From contig RPFO01000923.1 of assembly GCA_009746045.1 (NCBI GenBank), positions 1-62,578 on the forward strand: a DNA stretch of 62,578 nt, given 5' to 3'. Origin of the DNA: Mesostigma viride. Lineage: Eukaryota; Streptophyta; Mesostigmatophyceae; Mesostigmatales; Mesostigmataceae. A program made the position numbers and the translations under genes. Below are positions 11,808 through 22,420 of this stretch, piece after piece. Each line of letters begins with the position of its first letter. Position 1 is the first letter of the stretch. The notes under the pieces were generated by a model. The model was not told the DNA's origin and did no database searches. It saw nothing but the letters and a program-made list of their open reading frames with translations.

Positions 11808-11997
11808 CTCCCCCTCGGGCAGCGTGCGGCTGCCTAGATAGATGTTGTAGTTAGAATGCTGTTAGATAGATGTAGTATATAGCCAATGTAGATAGATTAG
11901 ACCGGTAGGAATGTTGCACCCATCCATCCATCCATCGGGGTTAATGCTCCGTGACTCCCCAACGGGAGCACGAGTCTAATTAATTAATTAATTAATC

Positions 11998-12290
11998 CAC
12001 TCTCTCTCCCGTCTTTGGACTGCCATGTGCACAGGACAAGACGCGGTGGAAGAAGATTGTCAAGGCACACACGCCCGACCCTGTGGGCAAGCCACCTCCC
12101 CCCAAGCGGAGGAGGCGTTTTGATGATCGAGTAGTGTATAGTTAGGATTTTCTAGATAGCTTAGAGTTAGGATAGTTCGATCACGCGGCTTCCTCCACCC
12201 CATCCATCATGGAATATGTGCTACATGACCTCCCCACGGAGGCATGTTATAATTTAATTTTTAATTTAATTTAATTTCATCGGCGTCTTT
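11998..12290 (+). mobile_element. Family B non-LTR element, 3' end
   Basis: Contains the last family B codons (DKTRWKKIVKAHTPDPVGKPPPP-like), then a 3' UTR with TAGAGTTAGGATAGTTCGAT, CATCCATCAT, GAATATGTGCTACATGACC and a TTTAATT tail. It faces the reverse-oriented family B copy at 12430-13190, so two B 3' ends lie tail to tail about 150 bp apart. Confidence 0.75.
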
Positions 12291-12429
12291 CCTCTCAGAC
12301 AACTACCCAAGTCCTTCCACGGCGTTGGATCGCCATGCGTCCAGGCATAGTTGTCTCACTAAATAGCACAGGTAGGCTGACGTACCCATAGCTTATGCGT
12401 CACGTGACTCCCCAACGGGAGCACGAGTC

Positions 12430-13190
12430 TAATTAAAAAATGAAATTAAATTAAATTATAACATGTCTCCGTTGGGAGATCATCATGTAGCACATATTCC
12501 AGGTTGGATGGGTGGTGTGGTGGAGGAAGCCGCGTAATCGAACTAACCTAACTCTAAGCTACATCTAGTCTAGAAAAGCCTATCTACGCTACTCATCAAA
12601 ACGGCTCCTCCTTTAGGGGGGAGGCGGCTTGCCCACAGGGGCTGGCGTGTGCGCCTTGACAATCTTCTTCCACCGCGTCTTGTCCTGCATGGCAGTCCAA
12701 AGACGGGAGAGAGAGTGGATGCGGTACTCAAACTGGGCTGGGACCACTAGGTCGTCCAGCAACATCTGGGTATAGGTCATGGCATGTTTCCCTACCTTTT
12801 TAGGAATGTTCTTGGGGCCAGGCCAGGTCAAAATATGCCGCCCTGGTTGGCCGAGCCGCTGGGGACCGGCCAGACCAAGGGCGGTGTCGACCTGGCTGGT
12901 GCGAGCAAGATGTCCTACAAATGCCATCCTACGCTGCCTAATCTCATCCGAAATACGAGGCATACCGTGATACAAAGACTCTAATGACCTACGCTGAGAA
13001 AAACCGATATTCAGGACCTGTCGGAGCATCCGGGTTACCGTGCCGTCTAGCTTGGCTGCCAGTGTTGCCGTGAGTGTCCATGCCTCGGCGCCATACGTGA
13101 GCACCGTGAGGACGAGGACCTTGAAGAGCATCGTGGGTTTGTAATACAATCAGGGCGACAACAGTTAACACTCCACGAGCCACGAGCCAC
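12430..13190 (-). pseudogene. Family B reverse-transcriptase C-terminus and 3' UTR
   Basis: Minus-strand copy truncated at its 5' end. The coding part (about 13149-12613) reads LFKVLVLTVLTYGAEAWTL, MLRQVLNIGFSQRRSLESLY, RISDEIRQRRMAFVGHLART, then a C-terminus ending PAPVGKPPPP. It is related to but distinct from family A. The 3' UTR (12612-12430) ends in a TTTAATT tract. Confidence 0.8.
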
Positions 13191-13323
13191 GAGCGGACAT
13201 GGCTGACGGCGGAGCTCAGAACTTTTGCGTCTGAGCCCCAAATTCAGTTAGGCTACTTGCATCAGATGCGTCTTTTCAAGACGCATCTGCTAGTATAATC
13301 GGTTACGGCTGTAACGCAGTATT

Positions 13324-14834
13324 TTGCAAATGCCACCAAAACGCAGCCTTGACAAACATTTTCAGTTTGAGCTGTCGTCGGCATTCCCGTCGACAGCAGC
13401 ACGTGCGACATCAACTCCTGCGGACGCCAACCGTTTTGCGCTGATCGAAGCTCTCCTCCCCGGTCTGCCTCCCTCGACGCAGTGCTCTACGCCAAATTCG
13501 TCTCCCATTCCCAAGAAAACCCGCACTTCCCATACCAAATGGGACGTCCGCCGCTTCGGCGCCGGCCAGCGGGATTTTTGCATCTTGGAAATCTTTACGC
13601 TCACGAAAGAACAATGTGACGATGTTATCAAGTTCCTGGCCCGCCATGACGAACTTTTCCTGCCTACCCCTGCATGGCGACAAGGTCACCAAGCCCGCCT
13701 GGGAATGGCTGCTGGCAAGAACCGGAGGCGTACTTGAAGGCAGTCATCATGTGCAGCTACCTGCGCTGCGACGCCCACGACATCACCCAGATTGGCTACG
13801 CTGGCCTCAGGAGCCTCCTGCATGAGCGCAGACGGGCAGCCACAGCAGCTGCAGCATCCCCGCAGAGCAGCACCTCCCCATGCAGCACGGACTCCATCCG
13901 AGCTGCAGTGGCGGAGCAGCTGGCGCCGATGGCTGAGCAGCTCGCCGCCCTGAACGCGCCTGACGGCCCACTCAACACTCTCTCGGCCAAGGCCATGCAA
14001 GGCAAGTCAACAACACAGTGAAGCCAGAGTCGCCCTTAAGCTCCAGCCTCAGTTTACTGCTACGCAAGAGCACATTGCCACCAAAGTTTCCGAGGCCACA
14101 GCCACTGTGACCACCCGCCTTAACCAGGTGGAAGGCCGAGTCGGCCAAGGCACCGTGAAACTTGAGGCAGTTGCTGCCAAGGTAGACGCCCTGGCCACGC
14201 AGGTCCCCGAGATCGCCGAGCGAACGGCCACCATCGCCTCCCAACCTGCTGGTAGGGCTAGCGATGACCCCTCGACTCGCGCCTCCTGGGCGGACCTGCT
14301 CAAGAGCCAGGCATCCTCTAGTAACCACGACCGCCATCACCACCAAGCTCCAGGAGCTGGAAGACACGCGCCGCGAGGCCGCTGACCGCGACCGTCGCCG
14401 CTGCCGGGTCATCCTCAGGCGCTTCGACATGCTGCCGGAGGAGACCCCAGACTCTCTTCTCGACGAGCTGAAGAAACAGCTCTTGGCGCGCATGCAGCTG
14501 CCAGGTGCGATACTGCAGGGCGCCTACCGCCTGCCCCATCCACGGGCCAAGGCTGGGCCCCCTCCAGTGGTCCTCACCTTCAGCGACATGCATCACAGCC
14601 CGAGTTCGGTTCCTCTCTCGCCGCAAGAAGCTGGTGGACACCTCCTGGTCGCTTGACGACGACCTGACGCCAGCCCAGCAGCAGCAACGCCGCGATCAGT
14701 GGCCCGACTACATCCGCCACAAGACCAACCGGCCCCGAGAAGCCCCAAGTGTACTGGCGGGGCGGGGACCTCTATGTCAACAAGAAACTGTGGAAGCCCC
14801 CCCGGGCTTCCCCGGGATAGAGCACTCCAGCTAG
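13324..14834 (+). pseudogene. ORF1-type retroelement protein, broken
   Basis: Begins MQMPPKRSLDKHFQFELSS and includes a helical Ala/Gln-rich region, a long coiled coil (LNQVEGRVGQGTVKLEAVAAKVDAL..) and an RRM-like stretch (RRCRVILRRFDML, LLDELKKQLLARMQLPGAILQGAYRLP, PPPVVLTF). At least four frame changes interrupt it. Layout matches a non-LTR ORF1 protein, but the sequence differs from the family A ORF1 at 7381-8235, so it may belong to family B or a third family. No ORF2 follows directly. Confidence 0.65.
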
Positions 14835-15041
14835 TTGTCTAGATGGGGGCAATCGATGATGGGATAGCTTAGGCATTACAGCACTTGAAACGATATTAGC
14901 GCACAGCGTTATAGTACCTTCAATTAGCTCTGGCACCTTGTGGCCATCAGCTTGCGCCTTAATTAGCCGACGTCTTGAGCCCACCTCACATTTGTAGCAT
15001 AAGCTATGCGTCATGCAGCCTACCTATGGTATTGCACTGGT

Positions 15042-15229
15042 TGTATTGCACCCACAGTGTTGCGCCCCGGCACCATGCCGTGGAGAGAGCGCTCTGTGGC
15101 CTGCCCACCTGCGGCAGTGAGAGAAGCTAGGGCGCCCTCCCTCCTTCTCACTGTGTATATAGGGTTGAAGGTTCCTTTACTCTGTATTGGCACCCACGTG
15201 ACGCAGTCACGTGCTTATTAATTAATTAG
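15042..15229 (-). repeat. Right copy of a 188-bp inverted repeat
   Basis: Reverse complement of 6575-6760. The TTAATTAATTA tail is at its right end, just before the second family A copy. Together the two copies bracket most of the retroelement block. Confidence 0.75.
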
Positions 15230-15423
15230 GGCGACAACCTGCAGGTGTAGGATGTACGACTATCACCTGCTCTGGGTGCACTAGGTGCACCTGCACCTCC
15301 ATGATGGTTCATGCCTCCTAAACAAGCACAGGCGCACCCAGGGGGGGCTTGAGGAGAGGGCCTAGAAGGCCTGCATGACATATGGGGTGGAAGGTATGTG
15401 GCTAGGCTATAGCTAGGGTACAC

Positions 15424-16975
15424 ATGAACCGCCTGCGCACGGCCCTGGACGGTCACCTCAGCGAGACTCAGCACGGCTTCCGTTCAGGTCGCAACACAGT
15501 ACAGGCGCTCTTCGCTACTCGATCGCCGACTAGCTGGTGGAGGAACTGCAACGCCTTCAGCCTGGTGAGTCCCCTTTGCACCTTGTGCTGGTGGACTTCA
15601 TCAAAGCCTTCGATTCGGTGTTCTGGCCTGCGCTTTGGGACATCCTCGAGTTGTTCCGGATCCCCCGCCCCCGCCTTATTGCTGTCATCAGCAACCTGTA
15701 TGAAGGGTCCACCACTTCGGTGCGCACTTCTTACGGGACCACGCCCCCATGCCCTTTACAGAAGGGTGTGTGGCAGCTAGGGCTGCGTGCTCTCGCCCTA
15801 CCTGTTCATTATTGTTGTCGAATACGTAATGATTCAGGCGCGCAAGCGATTTGCCCGCATCGTGGGCAGGGAACCAGGAGTGCAGGTTGCTAACAAATTC
15901 TGGCATGGCGGTGCGGACACGGAGATTCGGCTGGCAGACATCATCTACGCAGACGACACCACCCTCTTCGAGGACACTGAGCATGTGCAGACATGGCTTG
16001 ACTGCCTGGCTCTCGAGCCCCGTGCAGTGGGGCTTGAGGTCAGCAAGAAGACAGAGGCCCTGGCGGTTGGGCTCACCAACTCACCGCCGCCCCTCTATCT
16101 CTTAGACGGCTCTCGAGTCCAGTATCGGGACCGCGTTAAGCTGCTAGGCAGCCTGCTCCCCAGCTGCGAGGCCGATGTGGACCATCGCATCTCCCGGTCG
16201 CCTGGCACGCTTTACGCCAGTACCGGGCCCTGTGGCGCAAGCCCCTGGGCAAGATCGAGAAACAGGACCTGTTCAAGGTCCTCGTCCTTCCTGTTCTCAC
16301 GTATGGGGCTGAGACGTGGACCCTCACCGCCGACCTGGCCCGCAAGCTGGACGGCGCGGTCACCAGCATGCTGCGATCCATTTACAGAGTAGGATATGCT
16401 GCTCATGTCCGCAACGAGGACCTGTACCAGGGCATGCCCTATATCACCAGCACCATTAAGCAACGACGCCTGCAGCTAGTAGGGCACCTAGCTCGCACCA
16501 ACCAGGTAGATACCTCACGTGGCCCCCGGCCCCGCAGGACTGCGACCAGCCCCGGCAGCCTGGCCGGCACCTCCTGACGACTGACGTGGGCTGGGCCCAG
16601 TGATGTTAGACGCCGCAAGGCCCGCACCTTCAAAGAACAGCTAGTAGAGGACATGGGGGGCCTAGGCCTCTCCGTGATTTGGAAGAAGATGATGGACAAG
16701 GCCAAGTGGGCCCAGGTCATAGAGGACAACGAGCCCCCCCCAGTGGGGAAGCGCCCACGTGTGCAATCTCGTGGGAGGCACGCCAGATAGCCCCCTAGGG
16801 CAGCGTGCGGCTGCCTAGATAGATGTTGTAGTTAGAATGTTGTTATGTAGCCGATGTAGATAGACTAGACCGGTAGGACCGTTTGCACCCATCCATCCAT
16901 CCATCCATCGGGGTTAATGCTCCGTGACTCCCCAACGGGAGCACGAGTCTAATTAATTAATTAATTAATTAGGGT
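15424..16975 (+). mobile_element. Family A non-LTR retrotransposon, copy 2 (5'-truncated)
   Basis: Corresponds to family A copy 1 from 10477 to its 3' end, including the YADD reverse-transcriptase core, C-terminus, 3' UTR, hairpin and AATT tail. Identity is very high apart from small insertions. Five of these are 4 bp long and self-complementary: GATC near 15521, CTAG/AGCT near 15531 and 15777, GGCC near 16527 and CCGG near 16553. They disrupt the frame, so this copy is dead. Confidence 0.85.
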
Positions 16976-17020
16976 ACACATGGCCTCTCAGCAGGGAGTA
17001 ACTCCCTGCATGGGCAAAGC

Positions 17021-17240
17021 ATGACTCGAAATTGCTACGGCTATTGCAAGGGCAACATTCCTAAAAGGGTAGGGAAACATGCCATGAACTACACCCAGAT
17101 GTTGCTGGCCGACCTAGTGGTCCCAGCCCAATTTGAACACCGCATCCACTCCCAGTTTTTTATTTATTTTAATATGGGCCGGGTTGTTATAAGGGCTTCG
17201 TGACGTACTCCCCAACGGGTCACGGGAGCACGAGTTTAAT
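17021..17240 (+). mobile_element. Family B fragment fused to the shared 3' tail
   Basis: Encodes NIPKRVGKHAMNYTQMLLADL and VVPAQFEHRIHS, matching the family B reverse-transcriptase C-terminus, then switches to T-rich sequence and a variant of the shared 3' tail (CTCCCCAACGGG, GGGAGCACGAG). Confidence 0.65.
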
Positions 17241-17245
17241 AAATA

Positions 17246-17310
17246 TCAAGGAGACAACCAGCGCAAATATAGGTACTTGTCTCCTGGTTGTCGATCTCCT
17301 TGATTAGTAC
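17246..17310. repeat. Short inverted repeat (ATCAAGGAGACAACCAG)
   Basis: ATCAAGGAGACAACCAG near 17247 is repeated in inverted orientation near 17283-17304. The right arm carries an extra 4 bp (GATC, or TCGA in another alignment). The same word family (CAATTAGGGCGACAACC) occurs at other element borders. Confidence 0.6.
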
Positions 17311-17559
17311 TTGTCACACTGGAACAGATGTCCCAGTCATATAAATCAATGAATTGAACTGAATTTCAATGTGCTCCCGTTGGGGAGTCACGGAGCACAA
17401 TAATACAGCTCGTTAAAGTGCTTTTCATTGTCCCTTGTGTTTATCATTCTTCTCTCACTGACCTCTGGAGGTTACCCCTCGATCCCCCCCCCCCCCCCCC
17501 CCTCGATACCCCCCGCCCCGTTTATGTTACTTAAAAAAAAAAAGAATTTTCTCCTTTTA

Positions 17560-17830
17560 ATTTGTATTGCATAGTTGTCTCACTTTATATATCAAGGAGC
17601 CCCTGTGAGCAACCCGCCTCCCCCCCAAGAGGAAGGGGTGCTTTGCTGAGTAGAATAGTTAGGGTTTTCTAGCTAGCTAGATTAGATGAGCTTAGAGTTA
17701 GAATAGTTCGGTTTCGATCGCGGCTTTGCCCACCTCCATCCATCCAGCAAGGGAATATGTGCTACATGATCGATCTCCCAACGGAGTCATGTTATAGTTT
17801 TATTTAATTTTATTAAGGACATATTGACCA
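17560..17830 (+). mobile_element. Family B non-LTR element, 3' UTR copy
   Basis: Matches the B 3' UTR at 11998-12290: PPPP-coding end, TTAGGGTTTTCTAG, TTAGAGTTAGAATAGTTCG, CATCCATCCA, GAATATGTGCTACATGATC and a T/A-rich tail. Relative to other copies it has extra CTAG and GATC-like units. Confidence 0.65.
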
Positions 17831-19889
17831 GCGCAGGCCAGAAATCGGGAAAATCCGGACCATGGTCGCTCGAGCCTGCCGTTATCTTGTCTGCGTTTTC
17901 GAGTCGTTCAGGATGATGAATATGAATGGCGATGGAAATGTGTAGCCTTGTGCATTGAAGTTATGGCTGGCTTACGTGAAGAGCGACTAGATGACCTAGA
18001 TGGCCGGTGCCCAGGGCCGGAAACAGCTTGTTTGATCAGGGCGTGTGTTTCGAGCCTAACTGGCCGGGAGTGTCTAGTAGTGAGCACGTACCATTGCTGC
18101 GATCGCTCTCCCACCATTTACGAGGAAATTCCCGCAAATGGAAAACTACAGAAAAGGTCTAGCTATATCAAAACCTTTTCTACACTACTTTTTTATATAT
18201 AACCCTTTTATATACAACCCTTTTTTTTTACTTCATGAATTCTTCCTTTTTCTGCCCGTAGGTGCTATCTCTTTCCATCCAACACCCGGTCAACCATTTT
18301 TTTTTCACTCTACTCTCTAGCCCTCCATGCAGGTCTTCGTACAGACAGCCACGCAGGGCCTCCGTGATCTTCGCGCTTCATCTCAGACAACTGAGTTAGT
18401 CCTCAATTAATCATGCGATGTTGGACCACCACGGGGCCATCCTCAATATTTGTGATGAGTATAGATAGACACACGGTAGATTAGAGGTCGCCTACACCAA
18501 CATCGTAAGGGTTTCAAGAACCCTGGTTAATGCCCGGCCCGCAGATCACGTTTGGGACTGTGTGATACCCCGTGCAGCCGTTTTTGTCAGATGCATTCGT
18601 TCATATAATTCATGAATTTGATGAAACCCGTGCTCCCATAGGGGATCAGTCAGATCGGGGGGGAGTCAGATTCATACCCTTGAATATATTAAGTGAGACA
18701 ACTGTTCTAAGACGCATGGCGATCCAATGTCGTGGAAGGACTCTAGGATGGAAAAAGTCCTAACACAGAGACCACAACTCCAATGACAGGTCTCAACATC
18801 ATGACTTCAGCGACGATGCCTGCAAGGCTGCACGACAAGGTCACAATGTCAATCATATGCACCGGCGATAGGTTGATATGAAATGTCACATCTGCGTTGA
18901 TATGAATTGCACACTCTGCTATTAAAGTTTTGTTTTATCCATGCATGGACCTCGATTTTGCCCATGTATAGCCTCTATGGAAATTGGAACGTGTCAGCCC
19001 CAAGGCCGTGCCGAATCTGCGTCTACCTATAGGCGGTAAGCTCAAGTCCAAAGGGGGCTGTGGACCAGACAGCCAAAAGGACATGTGAGGCCGTCAGTGA
19101 GCCGGTCCGCATCGATATCCATCATCTCTGGTCATCATCGTGTTGTCATCCTAGGCGCATGGCTGGACTGCGGTTCCCTGCACTTGAGCCTTAGACGGTG
19201 AGTGGCGTGCCGCCCCGCATGTGCATGTGCTCCCATAGTAGTACATTATGTACGTGCGCCTATGAATGCAGCACCAGGGATGAAGTCCAGCCCGCGCACG
19301 CTTTCCTCCTCAAGAAGTGCAAATACTCTTGCATGTGCCTCCCCAACAAAAGTCGCTTCAATCTGAAATGCCCAACAACATGGCATGGAATATCAGGGTC
19401 ACCATGTAGGTATGGCGACCGTTGACCGAAGAGCTTGCAACCACAATGAACCGGTCATTGGCCTACCCCTGCCGCATGGGATCCGTCGCCCGCCTTAAGT
19501 TGAGCGGCATCCACCAACAACCTTGTCCGCGTCTTTTTCTCTGTTTACATGGGCAAGCCATGGTTGACTTTCCAAAAGATATGGAGGGCGGCAAAGTGCA
19601 GGCTCTCCGAGCGCGGGGTTGCGGGGCATGCAAGCCGAAACGTGGTTCCCAAACACATAGACTTGGTGGGTCGTCCGCGGCCATGATAGGAGTGGGCAGT
19701 CCGAGTAGCCCACTTGATTGCCTGCATGGGGCCGCATTGCGGACTGCCGAAGTTGATGTCAAGCGAAATTAAGAAGCTTCAAGCTCAAATTCAGAGCCTC
19801 AACGTCACGAGTACTTGATGCGACGCCGGCAGAACTTCATGAAGTCCTAAGGAACGGAGAAGATTAAGCCTTTTCGAAATTCCGACAAA
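17831..19889. other. Intergenic, no gene recognised
   Basis: Mixed-composition sequence without recognisable families. Short frames at 19198-19425 and 19422-19772 have no domain I know, no repeat structure and no convincing start context. There is no strong evidence of coding. Confidence 0.45.
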
Positions 19890-20123
19890 CTAATATGGCT
19901 CATGCTTGGAAGAGCAGCAACCAACGGCATTGATATCCGTTTGGCCGCAACACCACCACATCATGACGACGTCACCTCCCGCGCTTCCCGTATGCCCCGG
20001 GTCGTGGAACCTTTGTGCCGTCTCCCCCGAGTACCATTGAGAATGCCGCACACAGCTCTTGGGAGTGTTCTCTTCTTCCTTAAACGGTTGCTTGCATACC
20101 TTGCACGTCGCCACCGTTGACAT
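19890..20123 (-). CDS. Small Cys/His-rich, CHORD-like zinc protein
   Basis: A 77-residue frame starting MSTVATCKVCKQPF. The cysteine and histidine spacing CKVC..(13)..CVRH..W..F..H..WWCCG..(8)..GCC..KHEPY resembles the CHORD zinc-binding fold (C..C..C..H..W.CC..GC..H), although the first pair is C-x2-C. It could be a complete small gene or the last exon of a larger one; no upstream exon was identified. Function unknown; zinc binding is inferred from residue spacing only. Confidence 0.5.
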   Translation of the reverse strand: MSTVATCKVCKQPFKEEENTPKSCVRHSQWYSGETAQRFHDPGHTGSAGGDVVMMWWCCGQTDINAVGCCSSKHEPY

Positions 20124-20521
20124 CGTGGCAAAAAAATTGTAATAATTTCAAAGTTATGGCTCAGTCCCGATCGCTAGCTCTACTGAAAGCCAGCATACGT
20201 GCACTAGCTATCCGACCTTTGCGTTAAATTATCTTATGTATTTCTCGGTTCCGGTCGTTCCGGCGTCGTCATGATGCTATTGAGCGCACGCCGGGGAACT
20301 TTTGGTCGGAAGAGGAACGCTGAAGTTTGGCAGTTATCTACGACACCACCGCCGTCTGCAAGCAAATGATAACTAAATGACTCCTGTAAATGTAAACCAA
20401 GTGTCCGGCGAGACGCGACCCCACTTACATAGCATGTCACAGCAATGACACGCAAATCTGGATGGGCCATTGCACGCAGGTACGGCTGTCGCCAGTTGTC
20501 GCGATTTTGTCACTTGAGGTA

Positions 20522-20713
20522 CTACGGTATGGTCCAGAAACTTTCATAACGGTCCACTTGGCGACATCGCGTACAAGCAACCACGATAGCAGAATCGGCG
20601 CGGCGCTGTAACCAGGCACAGTTATGTACAGTAAAACCATGAGCATGACCACGCTTGTCACACTGACGGAGTCTTGGCTGGAATTTCTCGCCATGGCAGT
20701 CGAGGCATTGCAT
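20522..20713 (-). CDS. Possible small Cys-rich protein
   Basis: A 63-residue frame beginning MQCLDCHGEKFQPRLRQC with further KRGHAHGF and CTRC motifs, suggestive of a zinc-binding protein. It lies head to head with the TIR-like gene, 131 bp between start codons. No family recognised, and a chance frame is quite possible. Confidence 0.3.
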   Translation of the reverse strand: MQCLDCHGEKFQPRLRQCDKRGHAHGFTVHNCAWLQRRADSAIVVACTRCRQVDRYESFWTIP

Positions 20714-20844
20714 TAGAGAGAGCGAGCACACTTCATGCGGGGACACAATAACAAGGGCGCCTTCTGGTTTTACATGAAAGGGTCACATGCATTGGGTTTA
20801 GGCTGACATCGCTTGTGCATTGCCTGGCTTGCTGCGAGTCCACA

Positions 20845-22379
20845 ATGTCCGGCCAACAAATGCTAGCAGCGTTAAGCCACGCTTTCGAAACAGGTTTTGA
20901 CAAGCTACTTAAAAGGTTGGAAAACGGGGAAATTAGCAAAGTGGAATTCGCCAGAAGCGTTGAGACCCTAAGGGTGAAGCTTGCTGCAGCTACGTACCAC
21001 GAACTAGAAAATGTCACTGAGGTAACTTTCGATTGTGCTGCAAAACACCAAAGCTGGCAAATTAGAGAAGAACACGGCTTTTGCACAAGTAACCCACGCA
21101 TATGCTTCGGCAGGAAAATATAATTTATATTTGACCCTTATATTTAACATTGCCAGGGCATGCCTGTGAAGTGGTCCGTTGGTGATGCACTGGGACAGTT
21201 TCTGTGCCGGGCTGACGGTGGCTGGCCCGTCGTTGCGTGTATCGACCGCTGCGCGCAGATGCCCGTTCCTGTCCAGCTCAGCTACTGGGATTACCCAAAG
21301 TACATCCCGAAGGCCGACCGAAGAGAGCATGCGTATTTGAACTTCGTCAAAGCTGTGAAGGACTGCCTAGAAAAGGTTTGTTCTTCGCAGGACAGGCATG
21401 GCGTTTGCTAATTACTATGAAGTCGCTTGATTACTAGCATTATCGCCCAGTCGCGGCTTCGCTTCTCCTGCCTGCATGTGCTCATAGTGGTAAGTGTTAG
21501 GAGGAGGTGGTGGTGTGGTGCCTTTCATGACACCTCATCTGGCAACTATTGGCCACCAGCATTGGCTACTGGCAAGTTGTCATGTGCCTTCCAAAACAGG
21601 CTAGCTTTATGCCACGATTGCTGCAAGCCTCTTGGGCCCGTCCTTTTAAAATTCAGCGCCCACATTCAAGCATGTCTTTTGTACTTTTGTGTGTCGATTC
21701 CAACGCTTTTACTTCCCTTCCCATTTCAAACATTGTTTCCTTTCATCGGTTTCCCCCTTGGAACTTGTTCCTTGCTGCCTCTGGTTGGCCTTGTAGTTCC
21801 TCCCACTCATTTTCTTGTTAGTTAGTTTGTTTAGTCTAACTGGTTTTGAAGTGTGTTCGCTCACCATTTATGGGATGTGTCATCCATTCCTTCAGTATTC
21901 AATTTCTATTTTACCAAAGTGTTCGTTCTCTGCACAACCACTCTGGCCTCTTTCTCCCCTCCCCCCCCGCCCCCACCACCCCAACCCCAACCCCATCCCC
22001 ATCCCCAACCCCAACCCCAACCCCAACCCCAACCCCAACCCCAACCCCAACCCCAACCCCAACCCCAACCCCAACCCCAACCCCAACCCCAACCCCAACC
22101 CCAACCCCAACCCCAACCCCAACCCCAACCCCAACCCCAACCCCAACCCCAACCCCAACCCCAACCCCAACCCCAACCCCAACCCCAACCCCAACCCCAA
22201 CCCCAACCCCAACCCCAACCCCAACCCCAACCCCAACCCCAACCCCAACCCCAACCCCAACCCCAACCCCAACCCCAACCCCAACCCCAACCCCAACCCC
22301 AACCCCAACCCCAACCCCAACCCCAACCCCAACCCCAACCCCAACCCCAACCCCAACCCCAACCCCAACCCCAACCCCA

Positions 22380-22420
<41 letters not shown>

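Larger units (their letters stand above)
7381..11995 (+). mobile_element. Family A non-LTR retrotransposon, copy 1
   Basis: The most complete element here: ORF1, a roughly 75-bp gap, ORF2 with endonuclease and reverse transcriptase, a 3' UTR with CATC repeats, a short hairpin (CTCCC-CAAC-GGGAG) and a terminal TTAA/AATT tandem tail. A tandem-repeat tail without poly(A) and an EEP endonuclease point to an RTE- or L1-related clade; the clade was not determined. The 5' end is replaced by family B sequence. Several frameshifts make it inactive as it stands. Confidence 0.85.

Noticed and set aside
7030-17400. Link between the retroelement hairpin (CCCCAACGGGAG) and the CCAACGGCCGTTGG palindrome
   Set aside because: They share only CCAACGG; the context, symmetry and distribution differ, so chance is the simpler view.
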